Positions 23,660-36,551 are shown, numbered from the stretch's first letter. The stretch: DNA of 64,000 nt from Isoetes taiwanensis (GCA_021234155.1 JAJEKV010000003.1:33587166-33651165), one strand, 5' to 3'. Numbers and translations are program-made. The notes: generated from the letters alone by a model not told the origin.

Positions 23660-24217
23660 GAATCTATCTGATATAAGGTTTACTGATTTGGAAGGCTTTA
23701 AAGCAATCAAATTGTTCGAATATTATAGCTATCTCGATGATGATTCTACATGAAGAGAAATCACCACATAACGGTTGAATACTTACTTCATAGACTAACA
23801 AAAGCAAGTGGTATGGCTTGCAATAATCTCACATGTTGTACCCCTTGTGGCAATTATTCCTTCTGCATCTTTATTATTATATGACGTAAAAGCATCAAAT
23901 ATTGTAGGTTCTTATGCCAAAGAGCCTGTAAGGATGTGCATCATAAGTTATGTAATAACGCAAAACCTCGATTTTACCCTTAATACATCATTTTTTGGCA
24001 CTTGTAAGAATGTGCATCGTAATTTATATGAGAGCTATGAAATCTGAAGTAAAAACTAGATCCTCATATACAACATGGAAGATGGATCGTCGGAATCAAT
24101 TTCGTGCTGCCATGTGGCAGTCCCCTACACTCCAGAATGGACACAGGGGCTCCAATTTCGCTCATCCGATGAAGATCAGCAGTAGTTGGTGAAGATCCGG
24201 TGAAGAACATCAGTAAT
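23660..24217. other. no gene seen
   Basis: AT-rich DNA between the LINE 5' end and the next LINE tail. No protein family or repeat structure is visible. Confidence 0.4.
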
Positions 24218-24330
24218 CGATAGGAAGGAAGGAAGGAAGGAAGGAAGGTATTTTTATCGTCCACGGAGACCAATCGGTCTATGGGACCCAATACAAAAGC
24301 GCAGCAAGCGGATTACTACCCGGGTTAAAA
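24218..24330 (-). mobile_element. LINE-type 3' end with (TTCC)n tail
   Basis: On the minus strand the sequence reads GACCGATTGGTCTCCGTGGA then CGATAAAAATA, followed by repeated TTCC units (GGAA on plus at 24220-24249). The same terminal consensus, with other tails, occurs at 50665, 53040 and 60060. A CCCGGGTTAAAAAACCCGGG palindrome lies just upstream of it at 24318-24337. Confidence 0.65.
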
Positions 24331-24360
24331 AACCCGGGTGATAGGCTCCCAAGTTCCATG

Positions 24361-24463
24361 TTGTGGGGGGAGGAAATTGGTCCCCCATTCTATGGTGGAC
24401 AAGGAGACTCGCCCCCCCTCTCCACTGCGAAAGGGGACCGATTTCCTTCCCCCAGGACAAGAA
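24361..24463. repeat. imperfect foldback, GGGGGGAGGAAATTGGTCCCC arms
   Basis: The stretch near 24364 (GGGGGGAGGAAATTGGTCCC) is complementary, with a few mismatches, to the stretch near 24433-24455 (GGGACCGATTTCCTTCCCCC). About 50 bases lie between the arms. It sits upstream of the 64-residue protein gene and may be part of the adjacent retroelement. Confidence 0.5.
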
Positions 24464-24694
24464 CATGTAGAGAGGTCCGAGGTTCGTTGTTGTGCTCCAC
24501 AACTAGGTTTAGCCACTCCAGTTATGAGTGTTATTTTTTGGTCTGACGTGGCTCCCACGTAGACAAGGCGGATGGGCTGAGCACTAAAAATAAAGGCATC
24601 TTAGTCTATTGCCGGAAAATGTATGACACAAATTCCCGGGGACCAGTGAGACCTTATTCCTACTTTTCTAGGGCGTTACCTCACAGCTCCGGCG

Positions 24695-25718
24695 ATGGTG
24701 CGGGTTTACACGTTTGCGGGTATGGTGGCTGCTATGTTTGTGTTCGTCAGGTTCACAGACAGAGTTCATGTTCATATGGCTCATCGCCAGGAGGACAAGG
24801 TATGCTTTTCTCTCCTTCTGCATTATCAGACTTTTATTCGGGATTCCAAAGCTTTAGGCTTGATTCACCATCTGAAATGGAGTTCCTAATTCAACTGAAG
24901 CATTATTGTGTGAAGAAGCCTTGTAAATGCTTTTTTATTTTACTGTTTTTCCTGCATTCTGTGGCGTGGTAGTAGTAATTACCTATTTGGCATGGCCATT
25001 TTTTCTACATTTTCTTCCCAGTCCTTTTAATTGACTTTCTTTACTATACAGGTGTAAGAACGCTTATAGGTCACATGACTGAATGTTTGCATGCACCTAA
25101 ATTTTGACCTAATAGCACTTTGAATTTGAGCTCCGCCATTCACCGGTATAAATGACCAGATCAGTATAAGGTGCAAGCTTTTTGGACATTTCACCAATTA
25201 CTTATGAACTGCCCAAGCATTAGTATGCACAAGTAATCATATCTGCTATCCATATGGGGTCCTCTCTTTATTTACTAACTAGTAGGTCAGTAGATCTACA
25301 TTGACTTGCTGGATATGACAATTTTGGCAGTCTAAAAAAATTAACATCGACATTGTTACAATGTATTACCAAAGTTAACATGCTTTAAGACGAATAATAG
25401 TCTTGTTTCTGTTGGCTTTGAGGCCTGAGAGAAGAATGCCTCTGTTCTGAGACATCTTTTGATGGGTTCATTCCCTGCGAAACCTTGCATCTGAGCCAAA
25501 GTCCTAAATCTGTTTGTTTCCTTGTAATCTGCTGTACATAAGATGTTGTCACCAAGAAAAACTGCAGAAATTTATTTTGTTCTACAGTGTATTTGAAACA
25601 TTACATTTAATATGTCAAACATTTGCAGATTAGGGCCGTGGAGGAAGCAAAAATTGTTGCTAGAGAAAGAAAAAAGATACTTGATGAGCTCACAGAGAAG
25701 GGACTTCAAGAGCTATGA
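24695..25718 (+). CDS. 64-residue single-pass membrane protein, two exons
   Basis: Exon 1 (24695-24799, 35 codons) starts MVRVYTFAGMVAAMFVFVRF, a hydrophobic segment long enough for one membrane helix, and continues TDRVHVHMAHRQEDK to a GTATGC donor. Exon 2 (25629-25718) follows a TTTGCAG acceptor in the same frame with IRAVEEAKIVARERKKILDE and LTEKGLQEL, then TGA. The intron is 829 bp. The product is an N-terminal anchor plus a charged amphipathic helix. That layout is common in small mitochondrial membrane proteins, but I do not recognise a named family. Both exons are undamaged, unlike most of the window. The ATG is the first after the GC-rich leader. Confidence 0.65.
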
Positions 25719-27139
25719 TTGCATTTTCATTGTTTAGTCATCCATTTAATATAACAGAATACAATAATTTGGATATTGTTTTTTCTTCATCTCCTCATTA
25801 CATCAAGACCCCTGGATATCTAAAATAAAGTGCCATCATGGTTTCAATGGGAGTTGCATGTATGATTGAATAGCATGGATAAATATGAAGGAGAAGAAAA
25901 ATAAATTTCGGGCTCTCTATTTACCGAAAGGAGTATAACTATATGGGAGAATGATAGACGCATGCTCGTGCTATACTGGTACTGGATTAAAAGAAAAGAG
26001 TATCACCTTCTATTCTTTTCTCTCACCCTTCTCAGAAGCTGTCTGCCATTAATCTGGCTAGTTGGTAGAGCTGCAATGATTCACAAAGAAAAATTTACAA
26101 AGTTGTGTAATTCTGCATTTTGTTACGGCATTGTTTTAACAAATACGAATATAGTGCCCGACATATACAAATTGCAGTGGCATTTAGAATGCAACATCTC
26201 ACCCTGGCCTGCTGAGAGTAAGAAGCATACTTTTAAATGTGATTAATTCTATTCTATGTGATCAATTCCCTCCCAATGGGCAACTGTATTGATTTATATT
26301 ACCAAAGTAGCCCATAGGCAAAATACCAAATCAACGTGACATCCTAAAGTAGCAGTTTTTTTTTTGTATAGGCATTAGAAGTAATTTTCTTATAATCATC
26401 AACCACATGTCTCAATTATCAACTTGCCCAAAACACCTAAGAGTTAAATCTGCTAGCGTCCAAAATAACAACAATTTTGAGGAACATTGAGTCAATAAAC
26501 CTTCTATCAGGAGTGGACTGACATCCAAACAACTTTTGCGCCAAACTTGTTTGGCTTGATTCAATACCCCAAAATAGCAATGTTGGAGCATCTCAGAATA
26601 GCTACTTTTATCTAGAGGTTGACTATACCTAACAAGAATATCTAAGCCATCTTGACTTAAAATATTACTACCTTGTTACGTTAATTCGAGCGCACTTTAT
26701 TTCTGTTTCTGCTGGTGGCATCCACCCGCCTATTTTCAATGAGGCCCGTTTCTTAAGCCCCTCTTGCCCCATGCCTTGCCCCTTATATAGTTTTTGGTGA
26801 TCCAGATCGTCCATCGCCTCACCACAATCTTAAAGGCCTTAATATGGCAACGTTTACTATGAGTTAAATGAGTTGATGCGTATGTAAAAGTCAACTAACG
26901 TGATCATACAACCTGAGCAATTCCAACCTAGAAAACTTAAAAGCACGCAAGAAAAACAACTTTTTGTCTATGCAATTTCAAACAAAACAAGTTGTTTTAC
27001 TGAAAGCTCTGTAGCTTAAGCTTTATGACATCAAAGTGGATGGCTGACTATCCCTCAATTCCCCCTCAAGGCAATGGTTGGCTACTTCACATCTAATAAT
27101 TCGTTTCTAATGTAATGGGCAATGGTAAGCTACAAGGCA
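25719..27139. other. no gene seen
   Basis: AT-rich sequence downstream of the small membrane-protein gene. Short frames only; no repeat family was recognised. Confidence 0.4.
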
Positions 27140-27169
27140 TCTAATATTTCTGACAATGGTGCAAGCTTT

Positions 27170-27516
27170 GCTTTATTATTTGAAAAGAAAGAGGATTAAG
27201 CACATGTTGACATTGAGTAAATAAATATACAACCCTAAATAAATAAATAAGGCAAGCTTTGCCCTTTTTTTTTTTGAAAGGGGAGAGGATTAAGTACAAG
27301 CTGACATTGATTAAATAAATATACAACCCTAGTAATTCTATATCTAAGGCAAGCTTTGTCTTATTGTTTGAAAGGGGAGAGGATTAAGTACATGGTGATA
27401 TTGATTAAATTAATTACAACCCTAGTAATTCTATCTATAAGGCAAGCTCTGCCTTACATGCTAATATTGATTAAATAACCATAAAACCGTAGTAATTCTA
27501 TCTACTTCAAGCCTTG
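27170..27516. repeat. four-copy tandem repeat, unit about 94 bp
   Basis: Three fuller units and one truncated unit share GAGGATTAAG, GACATTGATTAAATAAATAT, CAACCCTA and GGCAAGCTTTG. Approximate units are 27170-27262, 27263-27357, 27358-27450 and 27451-27516. Copies differ by point changes and small indels, so the array is old. Confidence 0.75.
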
Positions 27517-29140
27517 CTTGTGCTCCAATTGATCCTCTTTTTACATCCACCTCTTCATGATCATAACAATCTCGTCATTATTAAGTGTTACCAACGTGTT
27601 CTTTTGTGTTTTGGGATATCTTGATAAAACAAATGGATGCTTTCGCCCATTGTTGCCCAATGCTTGGATGAGTTGGATCTGTTTGTTTGTTACACAAACA
27701 ACCACCACTTGCTAAGCCACCACGAAGGACTTGACTAAAGGTATACATCAAACTCTTTTCCTTGTCAATGTAAATAGATTTATTTGGGTTAACCTAAAAA
27801 CAACATCATCCAAATCTCATAATTGTGGAAAGATCAAGATCCCGAGACTCGATTGGAAAGCACTTAATCAAGAGATTTACTAGCTCCTTTACCTTTATGC
27901 ATCACTAATATTATGGCACAAAGCTGCCTAGGTCCTGATTTACCATGCAATGAATCAAATAGAGGCCTATTACAGCACAGGGCCAGTAATGTCATACGTT
28001 TTTGCGAGGCACCAAGTGATCTTTCTTCATGCCTTACTTCTACAAAGCATCCTTCTATTGCTCTTCTATTGAACTCAGCGTCTAATATCAAGTGTAGCAA
28101 AACCTTTCTCAAGACCTTGTTCTATTATGATATCTAAATCCAAAATAATTTCACCGACCTATCGAGACGAAAACCTCAATCAAACAGTTGCAGTTTCAAC
28201 TACTTCATACCAGGTAATCACATATTACCATGTAGTGCATTCAACTATCTATGCCAAGATGAACTATGAAGAATTTCCTATTGTAGACATTGGATAGATG
28301 AAAAAATGACTATCACTTTTGAGCAATGAAAATTGCTACGGAAGGCATTGAACCTTCGAAGAGGTGTCTGAATAATGCCATGGTTGATTTCATCCTGTTA
28401 AACATCTAGAATACTTTCCAAAACTTATGGCAGCCTTAAGAACGCAATAAAAACTGAGTGATATTTACCGGAGTCCATCTATTCAAAGTGTATTCTGAAT
28501 GACGTCAAGTATTTTGGCATGGTGTAATAGTAAGTGATTGGTGTCGTCGCTCTTTCTAGCAGTTTCAATGTTATATTCTCAACCTTCAGATGCAAGTCAC
28601 TAGCAACAAACACAGGAACTATTATATAAGCATGAACATGTTGGCATCCTTTTATTAAAAACACAGTGCCATTGACAATTGGAATACCTCATTGCAATGT
28701 CTTGAAGAAGGACAACACTTACAAAAACCAGTAGCTTAATAGCTGCAACATTGATCAGAAATCCCTATTAAGATAAGTGTCCATGGTTCCTGCAGTAATA
28801 TGCTGGTATGAAAGAAAACAATAACAACAAAGATAAAAATAATAATAAAGTAATGTAGAGTACAATAGGCTTATTAACAACCAGTGCCATAACTGACAAG
28901 CCCATTCTTATGTTGCAAATTAAATAATAGACCTTTGCTTTATTAGAGGTACACAAAAAAGAGAGACGAAAGAAGATTAAATGCCTCTGATTCCATGGCA
29001 ACGATGCAAAAGTAAACAGTGGGGTCTATATTTTACATGAAGATTAGTTGTAACACCATCGACCATAACTGAATACCAGAGACAGTATTGAATTATTAGC
29101 ACATCTATATTTTCACATGTGATTCCTTGCACAAGTCACC
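27517..29140. other. no supported gene
   Basis: Mixed AT-rich DNA with short minus-strand frames at 28479-28664 and 28768-29001. Neither has recognisable domain features. Confidence 0.35.
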
Positions 29141-29351
29141 AAGGAAACATGATATTATAAAAGCAAAGGTGATGAATTATCATGGCTAAGACTGCCTTAT
29201 GGCAGCATAATAGAGGTGAATGGCAACACCATCTGGTTCAATGAGAGTTTCCTTGCCCAAGGAAACTCCAAGGAACATGACATTACAAAAGCAAAAGTGA
29301 TGAATTAAAATGGCTAAGAAAACTTATTGGACAACATAAAAGAGGTGCTGG
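29141..29351. repeat. diverged direct repeat, unit about 85 bp
   Basis: The stretch 29141-29223 (AAGGAAACATGATATTATAA, AAGCAAAGGTGATGAATTA, ATGGCTAAGA, AGAGGTG) recurs with changes at 29270-29351 (AAGGAACATGACATTACAAA and the same order of words). Confidence 0.6.
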
Positions 29352-29417
29352 ATTCGTAGTAAGATGACCAAAGACAGTTCGCATATACGCGCTCTTTGCA
29401 GCAAGAGAAATGTTTCC

Positions 29418-29760
29418 TTTTTTTTTTTGAAGAACATGCATTTATTGTGTGATATAGGAATTCAGCACTTGGGCCGCAAAAAGCGTTTTCTGGATCATAC
29501 GCTGGAAAGAGAGGGATTTTACTCCCTTAAAGGCTGCAGAATCTGTACAAAAGGTGCATACTGATGCCATAATTTGAAAACTTCCATACTTGGCATACAT
29601 ATCAAGAAGGGCACTTACCATGGTGTCTAATTCAATTATCCGCTCATGGAAGCAAATACCTCGCCTTTTTCGCCAACAAAGAGCACCACATGCTCAAAAT
29701 ACTTGGGATATATGTATAAGATTGGCCATTCTTCGTCCAGATATGTTTCGGCATTAAAAA
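29418..29760 (-). mobile_element. LINE 3' end with poly(A)
   Basis: A T run at about 29419-29429 is the poly(A) tail of a minus-strand insert. Upstream codons on the minus strand give protein-like runs such as DMYAKYGSFQIMAS, CTDSAAFKGVKSLSFQRMIQ and IPSILSMWCSLLAKKARYLL in broken frames, resembling LINE ORF2 C-termini. The family is not resolved. Confidence 0.4.
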
Positions 29761-30588
29761 TCAAGTGGCTTGGCTACATCCATCCCTTCCGGAGAAAGTA
29801 GTTGATTGCCCTTGAAGCTGCAATATAAATTTGATATCTTGTTTGATTTACCATGATTGTACAGCTGCAAGAGCGTCTCATAGACATCTCAAGTCCTCCA
29901 CCTGCTTTATTTGAGCAATTTAAGATAGAAAACCAGTAGCATTTACTGACAAAATAGGCATTTGTTTTGAAGACAAGAACAAAATAACTTAGTGCATTCC
30001 AGCTATCATTTAAGATGGAGAAAGTTCCTTTTTTGCACCAATCACTGCTAAAAAATTTCTACTAGTAACTTGAATTTATCATTCTATCCTCATTACAGAA
30101 TTTTTGGTTTAGTCACAACCAAGCACCTGCACACCAACCACCCATAAAAGTTAATACAAAAATACTGACTGCAAGTATAAACAAAAATCAATACTTGTCT
30201 TTTCCAATTTACTCAAATGATTCATATTTGCCCCTCCATGTACAGCTGATGCAGTTGACTCTAAATTCATCTCATTTACCACCTAGTAAAAGATCGAATT
30301 GTGCATTAGTTTATATATCTGTGATAAACTAAGGTGGCTTAAAGAAACTAACAGCATGAAGAGACTTTGAAGAGATTTTGGCCTGAGGCTCACTTAGGAT
30401 TGTGGAAGCAACATACAATAAGGAAATATTCCATTGAGTACTTTCACATAACAATTTCTTCTATAGAACTTCATTGTCCCCAGTTACAAAATAGAACTTC
30501 AAAATTTTTGCTTGATAAGTCTGATTTCAATGCCTTGTTTGTTTTCCAACATCATCTTGACTTACTTGAAAACAGCACTGCTGGCTTA

Positions 30589-30780
30589 CTATAAAACACT
30601 TATATTCAGATCATGATAATGGAACGTTGAGAAAATAGAAGCAATGGCGGTGTTCATAAATGAGATAGCTCTAGCATCAGCCTGAGCCTTACTTGTTATG
30701 GCTGACCATTTTGCACAATCTTCCACAACTTGCACCAACCCACATTGAGTTTGTGAGATGCATGGAGAAACTGAAGCATC
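30589..30780 (-). CDS. possible terminal exon, unidentified protein
   Basis: A CTCTTGCAG acceptor ends at 30781 and the exon opens DASVSPCISQTQCGLVQVVE, continues SKAQADARAISFMNTAIASI and ends NISVL with a TAG at 30589. The composition is protein-like and the splice site is good. No upstream exon could be assigned with confidence, although the PPR remnant lies upstream on the same strand. The family is unknown. Confidence 0.3.
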   Translation of the reverse strand, partial: DASVSPCISQTQCGLVQVVEDCAKWSAITSKAQADARAISFMNTAIASIFSTFHYHDLNISVL

Positions 30781-31503
30781 CTGCAAGAGCATGCTTAGAA
30801 TAATTATCAGGTTTTTTTCCCCTTGATTACATCAGAGGCCAGACCCTTACTAGGCACTTTAAAAGATGTATATTTAGTGCCATGTAAAGAAGCAGAGTGA
30901 AGGTATTTTGGCTGGCTCAACTCGTTTACTCAGGAGATCACTGAATCAGACTATGTTTCTTCATCATCTACATGAAACACCAGACACTTTCACTGCCATC
31001 TCAATGCCATGGTGCAATCCACCCAAGGAGCTACCTATCTCATATGTAGATTACAATCGTTAATTTGCATAGGCTCGAGCCCCATCTACACGAACATCTG
31101 GGACCAGACTAGTGGCCCCTTTCGCTTGGGGTCAAAGGGGTATGTCTAAGATGAAAATATGCAGCTTCCACCATCCTTGGTCAGATACTGTGGCCCAGCA
31201 TAATGGACTCGTTCAAAGCCACGTGATTGCCCAGACCAGCAGATTTTTGCCAAGGCGCATTTGATCAGAACTTGCTTAGGCATGTGTTTTACATCTGAGG
31301 TGTGTAATGAAACATCAACCACCCAATTACCCACCTACAAGGTTGGTGTTTTGAAGCAAGTTCCTGATTTTCCAGAACATGGGCAGGAAGCTTCTTCCCC
31401 ATAATTGGCTTCACCAGCAACTCGTTGCAATTCTCGGTTGCCTATGCCTTGCCTTAATTTATAAGTAACTAAAGGCTTGGAATTTTGTGATGATACATTG
31501 ATG

Positions 31504-33307
31504 TTATTCTTTAGCTGTGGCATAAACGTTTGACAGCAAGACATATCCACGATCACTTGATGGATCTACCTGAAGAAGCTGATACGTGGATCTCTTCGCC
31601 CGTTCTACATCATCATGAGCTATACATGCACTAACCAAAATTGTCCAAGCTATACTTTCCTGTGCAAATGGCATTTCATGGATAACATCCTCTGCTTCAT
31701 CCAGTTGCCCTACTCGCCCAAGAAGGTCTATGATGCAATGGTACTGCTCTATTGATGGCATGATACCAGGGTCTTTGCTGATTGAGGCAAAATAATGGTA
31801 ACCTTCAGCAAGAAGACCTGCATGACCACAGGCAGTGAATATAGCAACAAAGGTGATCATATCTGCCTTCACAGCATTTGACTGCATTTGACGATATAGC
31901 TGCAGTGTCATTGTGGCATTGCCGTGCTGGGCAAACATTGTGATTATGGAATTCCAGGAGATCCTATCCCAGCAGGGCATCTTCTCAAAAGCCCTCTGTG
32001 CCTCATTTAAACTTCCACATCTCCCATACATATTAATAATAGCATTGCCCACAGGCAAATCTGAAATATATCCATAATCAACAATCTGATAATGTACCTT
32101 GCGTCCTGTCATTAGGGCAGAAAGGTTTGCACATGCAGTTAGAATAGCTACTAATATGACCCGCTGTGCACATATGCTCATAGAGTTGAAGGGCCTCCTT
32201 GCTACATCCAAACTGAGCACAGCCAACAATCAATGTAGTCCAGGAGACCACACTGTGGTGAGGCACCCTATTGAACAGATAATATGAAGCCTCCAAATCT
32301 TCACATTGAGCATACATTTTTATCAACGTTGTCATGGCCATAGTATCAGATGCAAATTCACTACGAATAATACAAGCATGGATCAGTCTACCTTCTACTA
32401 ACATATTTGGAACAGAACATGCACCAGGAATAGTGAACAAGGTAATTCTGTCAGGTGTCATGCCTCCAAGGCGCATGCGCTTAAAAAGATGCAAAGCATA
32501 GTCATTTTTGTCATGCTGGATGGAGGCCGATATCATGACTGTCCATGTAAACACATTCCTTTGTTGCATTTTTTCAAACATTTCACAAGCTTTATTGAAA
32601 CTGCCACAATCTCCATACATTTTGACAATTGCTGTTCCAAGAACAACATCTGACTCTGAGGCATTACCAATGATGATGTCATGAATAAACATACCTTCTT
32701 CAAGATTGCCAAGGCTGCCACATGCATTTATAACGCTGGAAAATGTAAATCTGTCTGGCTTTTCTCCTTCTTCTAGCATTTTCTTGAAGAGTTTCATTGC
32801 TTCTGCACCATAACCTTGCTGTACATATGCAGATATCATAGCAGTCCATGAGATGACATCTCTATTCTCCATTCCGTTGAACACATTAAGGGCATCTACC
32901 AGGCTACCACACTTACCATACATCTTAAGAAGTGCAGTTTTGACAACAATATCATTTTCAGGAGCATTGATATTAATCCAACCATGAGTAAACCTGGCTT
33001 CACTCAAAGCTCCAACTCTAGAACATGCATTAATAATTGTAAGCAGGGTAATTCGATCAGGTTGCAGAGACTTATGCTGCATCTTGTAAAGTTGTCTAAT
33101 GATCTCATGGTGATGTTCTTGCCTGTTGCATGCAGAAACCATTACTGCCCAGTTGGTTTCATCTCTGTTAGATATTTGCTTAATCGTTTGCCGTGCTTCT
33201 CTCGACCTTTCTAATCCGCCTCCACCAGCATTAGGGCTGTTATCTCCTCTTCCCCCTTTAGAACCATGCAAATGTATCAAGTTAGTATTTTGTCTGATAA
33301 CTCGCAC
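31504..33307 (-). pseudogene. PLS-type PPR protein with one frame break
   Basis: PPR proteins bind organellar RNA and guide editing, splicing or stability. Codons 33307 to about 32160 give P, L and S motifs in order, such as VISWTAMISAYVQQGYGAEA, VVKTALLKMYGKCGSLVDAL and DRFTFSSVINACGSLGNLEE. Near 32150 the frame ends after YEHMCTAG. The second frame picks up at LVAILTACANLSALMTGRKV and runs through SWNSIITMFAQHGN, IDLLGRVGQLDEAEDV and an E1-like ILVSACIAHDDVERAKRS to YVLLSNVYATAKE. About seven residues of a P motif are missing at the join, which fits a small out-of-frame deletion. E2 is cut short and no DYW domain follows. The N-terminus is glycine-rich and shows no clear targeting peptide. 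A sequencing indel is possible. Confidence 0.85.
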
Positions 33308-34573
33308 TTTGCTGATTTTGCCTTTCTAGAATAAATATTATGTTCGTAAATATCGTAACAATCCATACCCCGAGAACATAATCCAAATTGGTATGACGTT
33401 GGCTTCAATCTGGAGATGGAGCTCCTCGTTGTCATGAATTTGCCTTCTGTGCAATATTCGATTTTGGCTATTTCACGTTCAGTGAGCTAAATTACAATAG
33501 AGAGTACTCATACATTTAAGGCATCTTCCTGCTTAAAGTACACGTCTTGCCATAACGGAGCATACCGCATAACAATGAGGCACGGCCTATGAAGAGGGCC
33601 TTTCAGACCATTGTTTCAAACTGAGGACATGCATTCCGAGCTTGACTGTCCCTTTTCTGCATTCCTTTCTCTGTTGTGATAAGTATGACTTTTCTTCTTA
33701 CCCGTCACACCAATGTCAACCAATAAATAAAGGAAGAGCCTAACACCATTTGACCAACAAATCCCCGCACTGGACAGAATTATGTAGAATCAAAGAGCTG
33801 AATTACATGAAATTTACGCTATCAAAGCGTCAGAATGGATCTTTTATGCATATGCTGGGACTTTCTAACACGTTCAGAAATAGGAAAAACTTTATATCCA
33901 TTGTAATACTTACCATGGCACTGCAATTCGAGTCATGCAGTTGGTAAATGTGCACCATAGTTGCCTCGATCTTCCGACTGATCGATCTAGGCTAGAGCAG
34001 GTCATTAACGGCTGGACTGACCGACCAAAAATCCAGCCTATGATTTCTTGAAAATAAGGCACCGAAAATGCATTCTGGACAGGGGAAAAGATTTTGAATC
34101 TAAGCTTACAGCTAGCCAAGAAAAAAGCGTATCATGAAGATTGGACCATAGCCCTTAATTATCTACTATTAAAAACGAAGAAGATGCCCAAGTCTTCAAT
34201 CCAATCAAACTTGCAATATCAAATGGCTTGCCATACCCTGTCTTTTAATCCTCATATCCTTTTGGGCGCCTAATTTGGGTATCATTTTCCAGCATACCGT
34301 TTGGTTCAACTCTCGTGTCATCCATACCATAAATTTTTAAAACAATTGTCATTTGCCTTTGCATTGTATTTTCCCACCTGGTTTGTAGTAGATACCATAC
34401 GGATCTTGTTCCACACTCATGAACATATGTCTTCAAGTAATATATTTCTCGTCATGTGCTTATCCCTACACTTATCACTTGTGATTTGTCTATAACTGTT
34501 TCAATCCTTTGCATAGTTCTTTTCTTTGTCTATTGAATTCTCGAACCTCAAACGTTTTATTAGCTTGTACCTC
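33308..34573. other. no gene seen; upstream of the PPR remnant
   Basis: Holds whatever promoter the minus-strand PPR gene had. No TATA-like element could be assigned, and open frames lack family features. Confidence 0.4.
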
Positions 34574-34733
34574 ATATATCTTGTAAAAAACAAATCAAAT
34601 AATTGACACCATTTGCTAATTTTTCTCTCTCGAATACATTAGCATAGTGACTAATATATCTTGTAAAAAACAAATCAAATAATTGACACCATTTGCTAAT
34701 TTTTCTCTCTCGAATACATTAGCATAGTGACTA
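34574..34733. repeat. perfect 80 bp tandem duplication
   Basis: The 80 bp starting ATATATCTTGTAAAAAACAA at 34574 repeats without mismatch from 34654. Identity argues for a recent duplication or an assembly effect. Confidence 0.9.
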
Positions 34734-35679
34734 ACATAGTGACGTGTGAAACTTTTATAAAAAATTCTCGTATAAGGAGATCTCAGGAGTTCTGATGCTA
34801 AATAAACCAGTTATGGATGCTCTTTTCAAGTAGAGCAACTATTTATCAACATAAATATACTAGTTGTGTTACTACATTTCCCATTTGACGATGCAAATGT
34901 AGATATTCATGACATAGAATATGAATCGCCAAATTTGATTAACAAATTCTTTAACACTAGAGTTGTCCACTGGACTATCTGTGGTCCATGGACCAAAATT
35001 GGTCCATCATACCTCTGCCACTTAAATCCCATTTATCTAGAGAGGAACTTCTCCATTTTGCAATCTACCACCACCTTTTGAATCTTCATTCGATTCTTTA
35101 TGATCTACAAGAATTTTATGACCAATGGATTCACCCATACCTTATGGTGATTGTCCAAATCTCATACAATTTAGCAGTTTTCGTACTAGTCCAGAACTGC
35201 ATTCTTCATTTTTTCTAGCACAAAGGGTCCAAACCTTGCTAAAATCAAAAGTAAATGATTTCTTATGATAAAACATATTGATTTGCATGTTCCCAAGTTT
35301 TTTCACTATTATACGACATTAGATGAAGTCACCATATTCAATTTTGCTCAAAAGAGCTGTTTTAAGATATGAATTTTTTCCCTCTTACTATTACAAGTTT
35401 TGGTCTAATTCTTGTGATTAAGTTGCTGACTTTAAGAGCTACAATTCGATGTTTTTTTGAAGCATTCATAAGTTATAATGTATGAAGAAAATATATCATT
35501 GTTTGTAGTTCTCTTGGTCTATGAGGTGTTTGGAATGTTGTTTTGGCATTTAAAAATTTTACTTCATTTAAGTGAATACATCATATAAATGTAAATGCTC
35601 ATAATATTTTAGTAAAAGTAGTCATGTGGCAATATGGCGGAACATGTTTTGCATTAAAAAAAATAAATTGTTTTAAAGT
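34734..35679. other. AT-rich, no gene seen
   Basis: Short frames only. The 5' end of the LINE fragment that follows may start near 35650, after an A-rich run. Confidence 0.4.
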
Positions 35680-36551
35680 TTGGTTGAAGCTCTATTCATC
35701 TACGAAGCATTTAGACATTTAGAACAAAGTTGGGACAGAGTAATCTGGAATCATATTGCTGCATTGTTGCCACAGGATTCTGGTCCACAGATTGAGGTAG
35801 TCGTATGGGGTTGCCATCAGGATATCCAGCCAGGGCAGTTTGTGTCTTCTGTGTATAAATTGCTTTTGCATTCTGAAATCCTGCCTCCATCTAATAGGTG
35901 GCATCTTCAGGTCCCTCAGCCACAATGGAAAAGTGTTTGGATATGGGTATGGGATAAGCTGCTTCATCCCAAAGTAGTAGTTTTGTGGTGGTAAGTGATC
36001 CATAGATGCCTCAGAGTCAACAGGTTAGTCCATAAAATGGATAATCGGTTTCGTGAGCTTTGTCCTTTATGCCAAACAAAGGGTTGAGAGTATTGAGCAT
36101 TGTTTTTCTTGTGTGAGCGGCTTGGCGGGCATGGTCTTGGTTGTTGACCCTTTTTGGCATCGTCTCGATCTAGCCAAAGAAATATTGCTTGCTATCTATC
36201 GATGCTTGGCCCAAACTATGGAAACGAGCTTTTCATCTTGCATGTATCGGGCTTTTATGGTCAATCCGGAAGAGAAGGAGGTTGTTTATCTTTAGGGCGT
36301 AGATATTGCGGATGAGATTGTTCTTGATGGCAAAATAAAATTGTTATGGCTTACAATTGTTCTTCTCTTGATCAAGAGAAGAAAGTAATCGATGTCGACA
36401 TACTTACCTTGATTCATTCTTTTGCATAGGCAGGTGGTTGTGCTCAGTTGGATCCGTTTGTCCACTGGGGTTATAATCCTGTCTTTGCATTTTATGTTGC
36501 TCTGGTTTTTAGTTGGTGAATAAAGCTTGTTGTCCTTCAAAAAAAAAAAAA
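35680..36551 (+). mobile_element. LINE 3' fragment: zinc-binding (zf-RVT) domain plus poly(A)
   Basis: The frame carries WHLQVPQPQWKSVWIWVWDK and LLHPKVVVLWW, the W-P-K-W pattern of the plant LINE zinc-binding region. MDNRFRELCPLCQTK and VESIEHCF follow with the C-x2-C and E-x2-H residues after a frame change near 36000-36080. Non-coding sequence then ends in ATAAAG and a 13-base A run at 36539-36551. This is a 5'-truncated, decayed LINE copy. Confidence 0.8.

Noticed and set aside
24338-24562. Overlapping open frames on both strands
   Set aside because: They arise from the GC-rich foldback and retroelement tail; none has family features.
27170-27516. Possible CRISPR-like array
   Set aside because: Repeats are about 94 bp, contiguous and diverged, with no unique spacers, in a plant genome.
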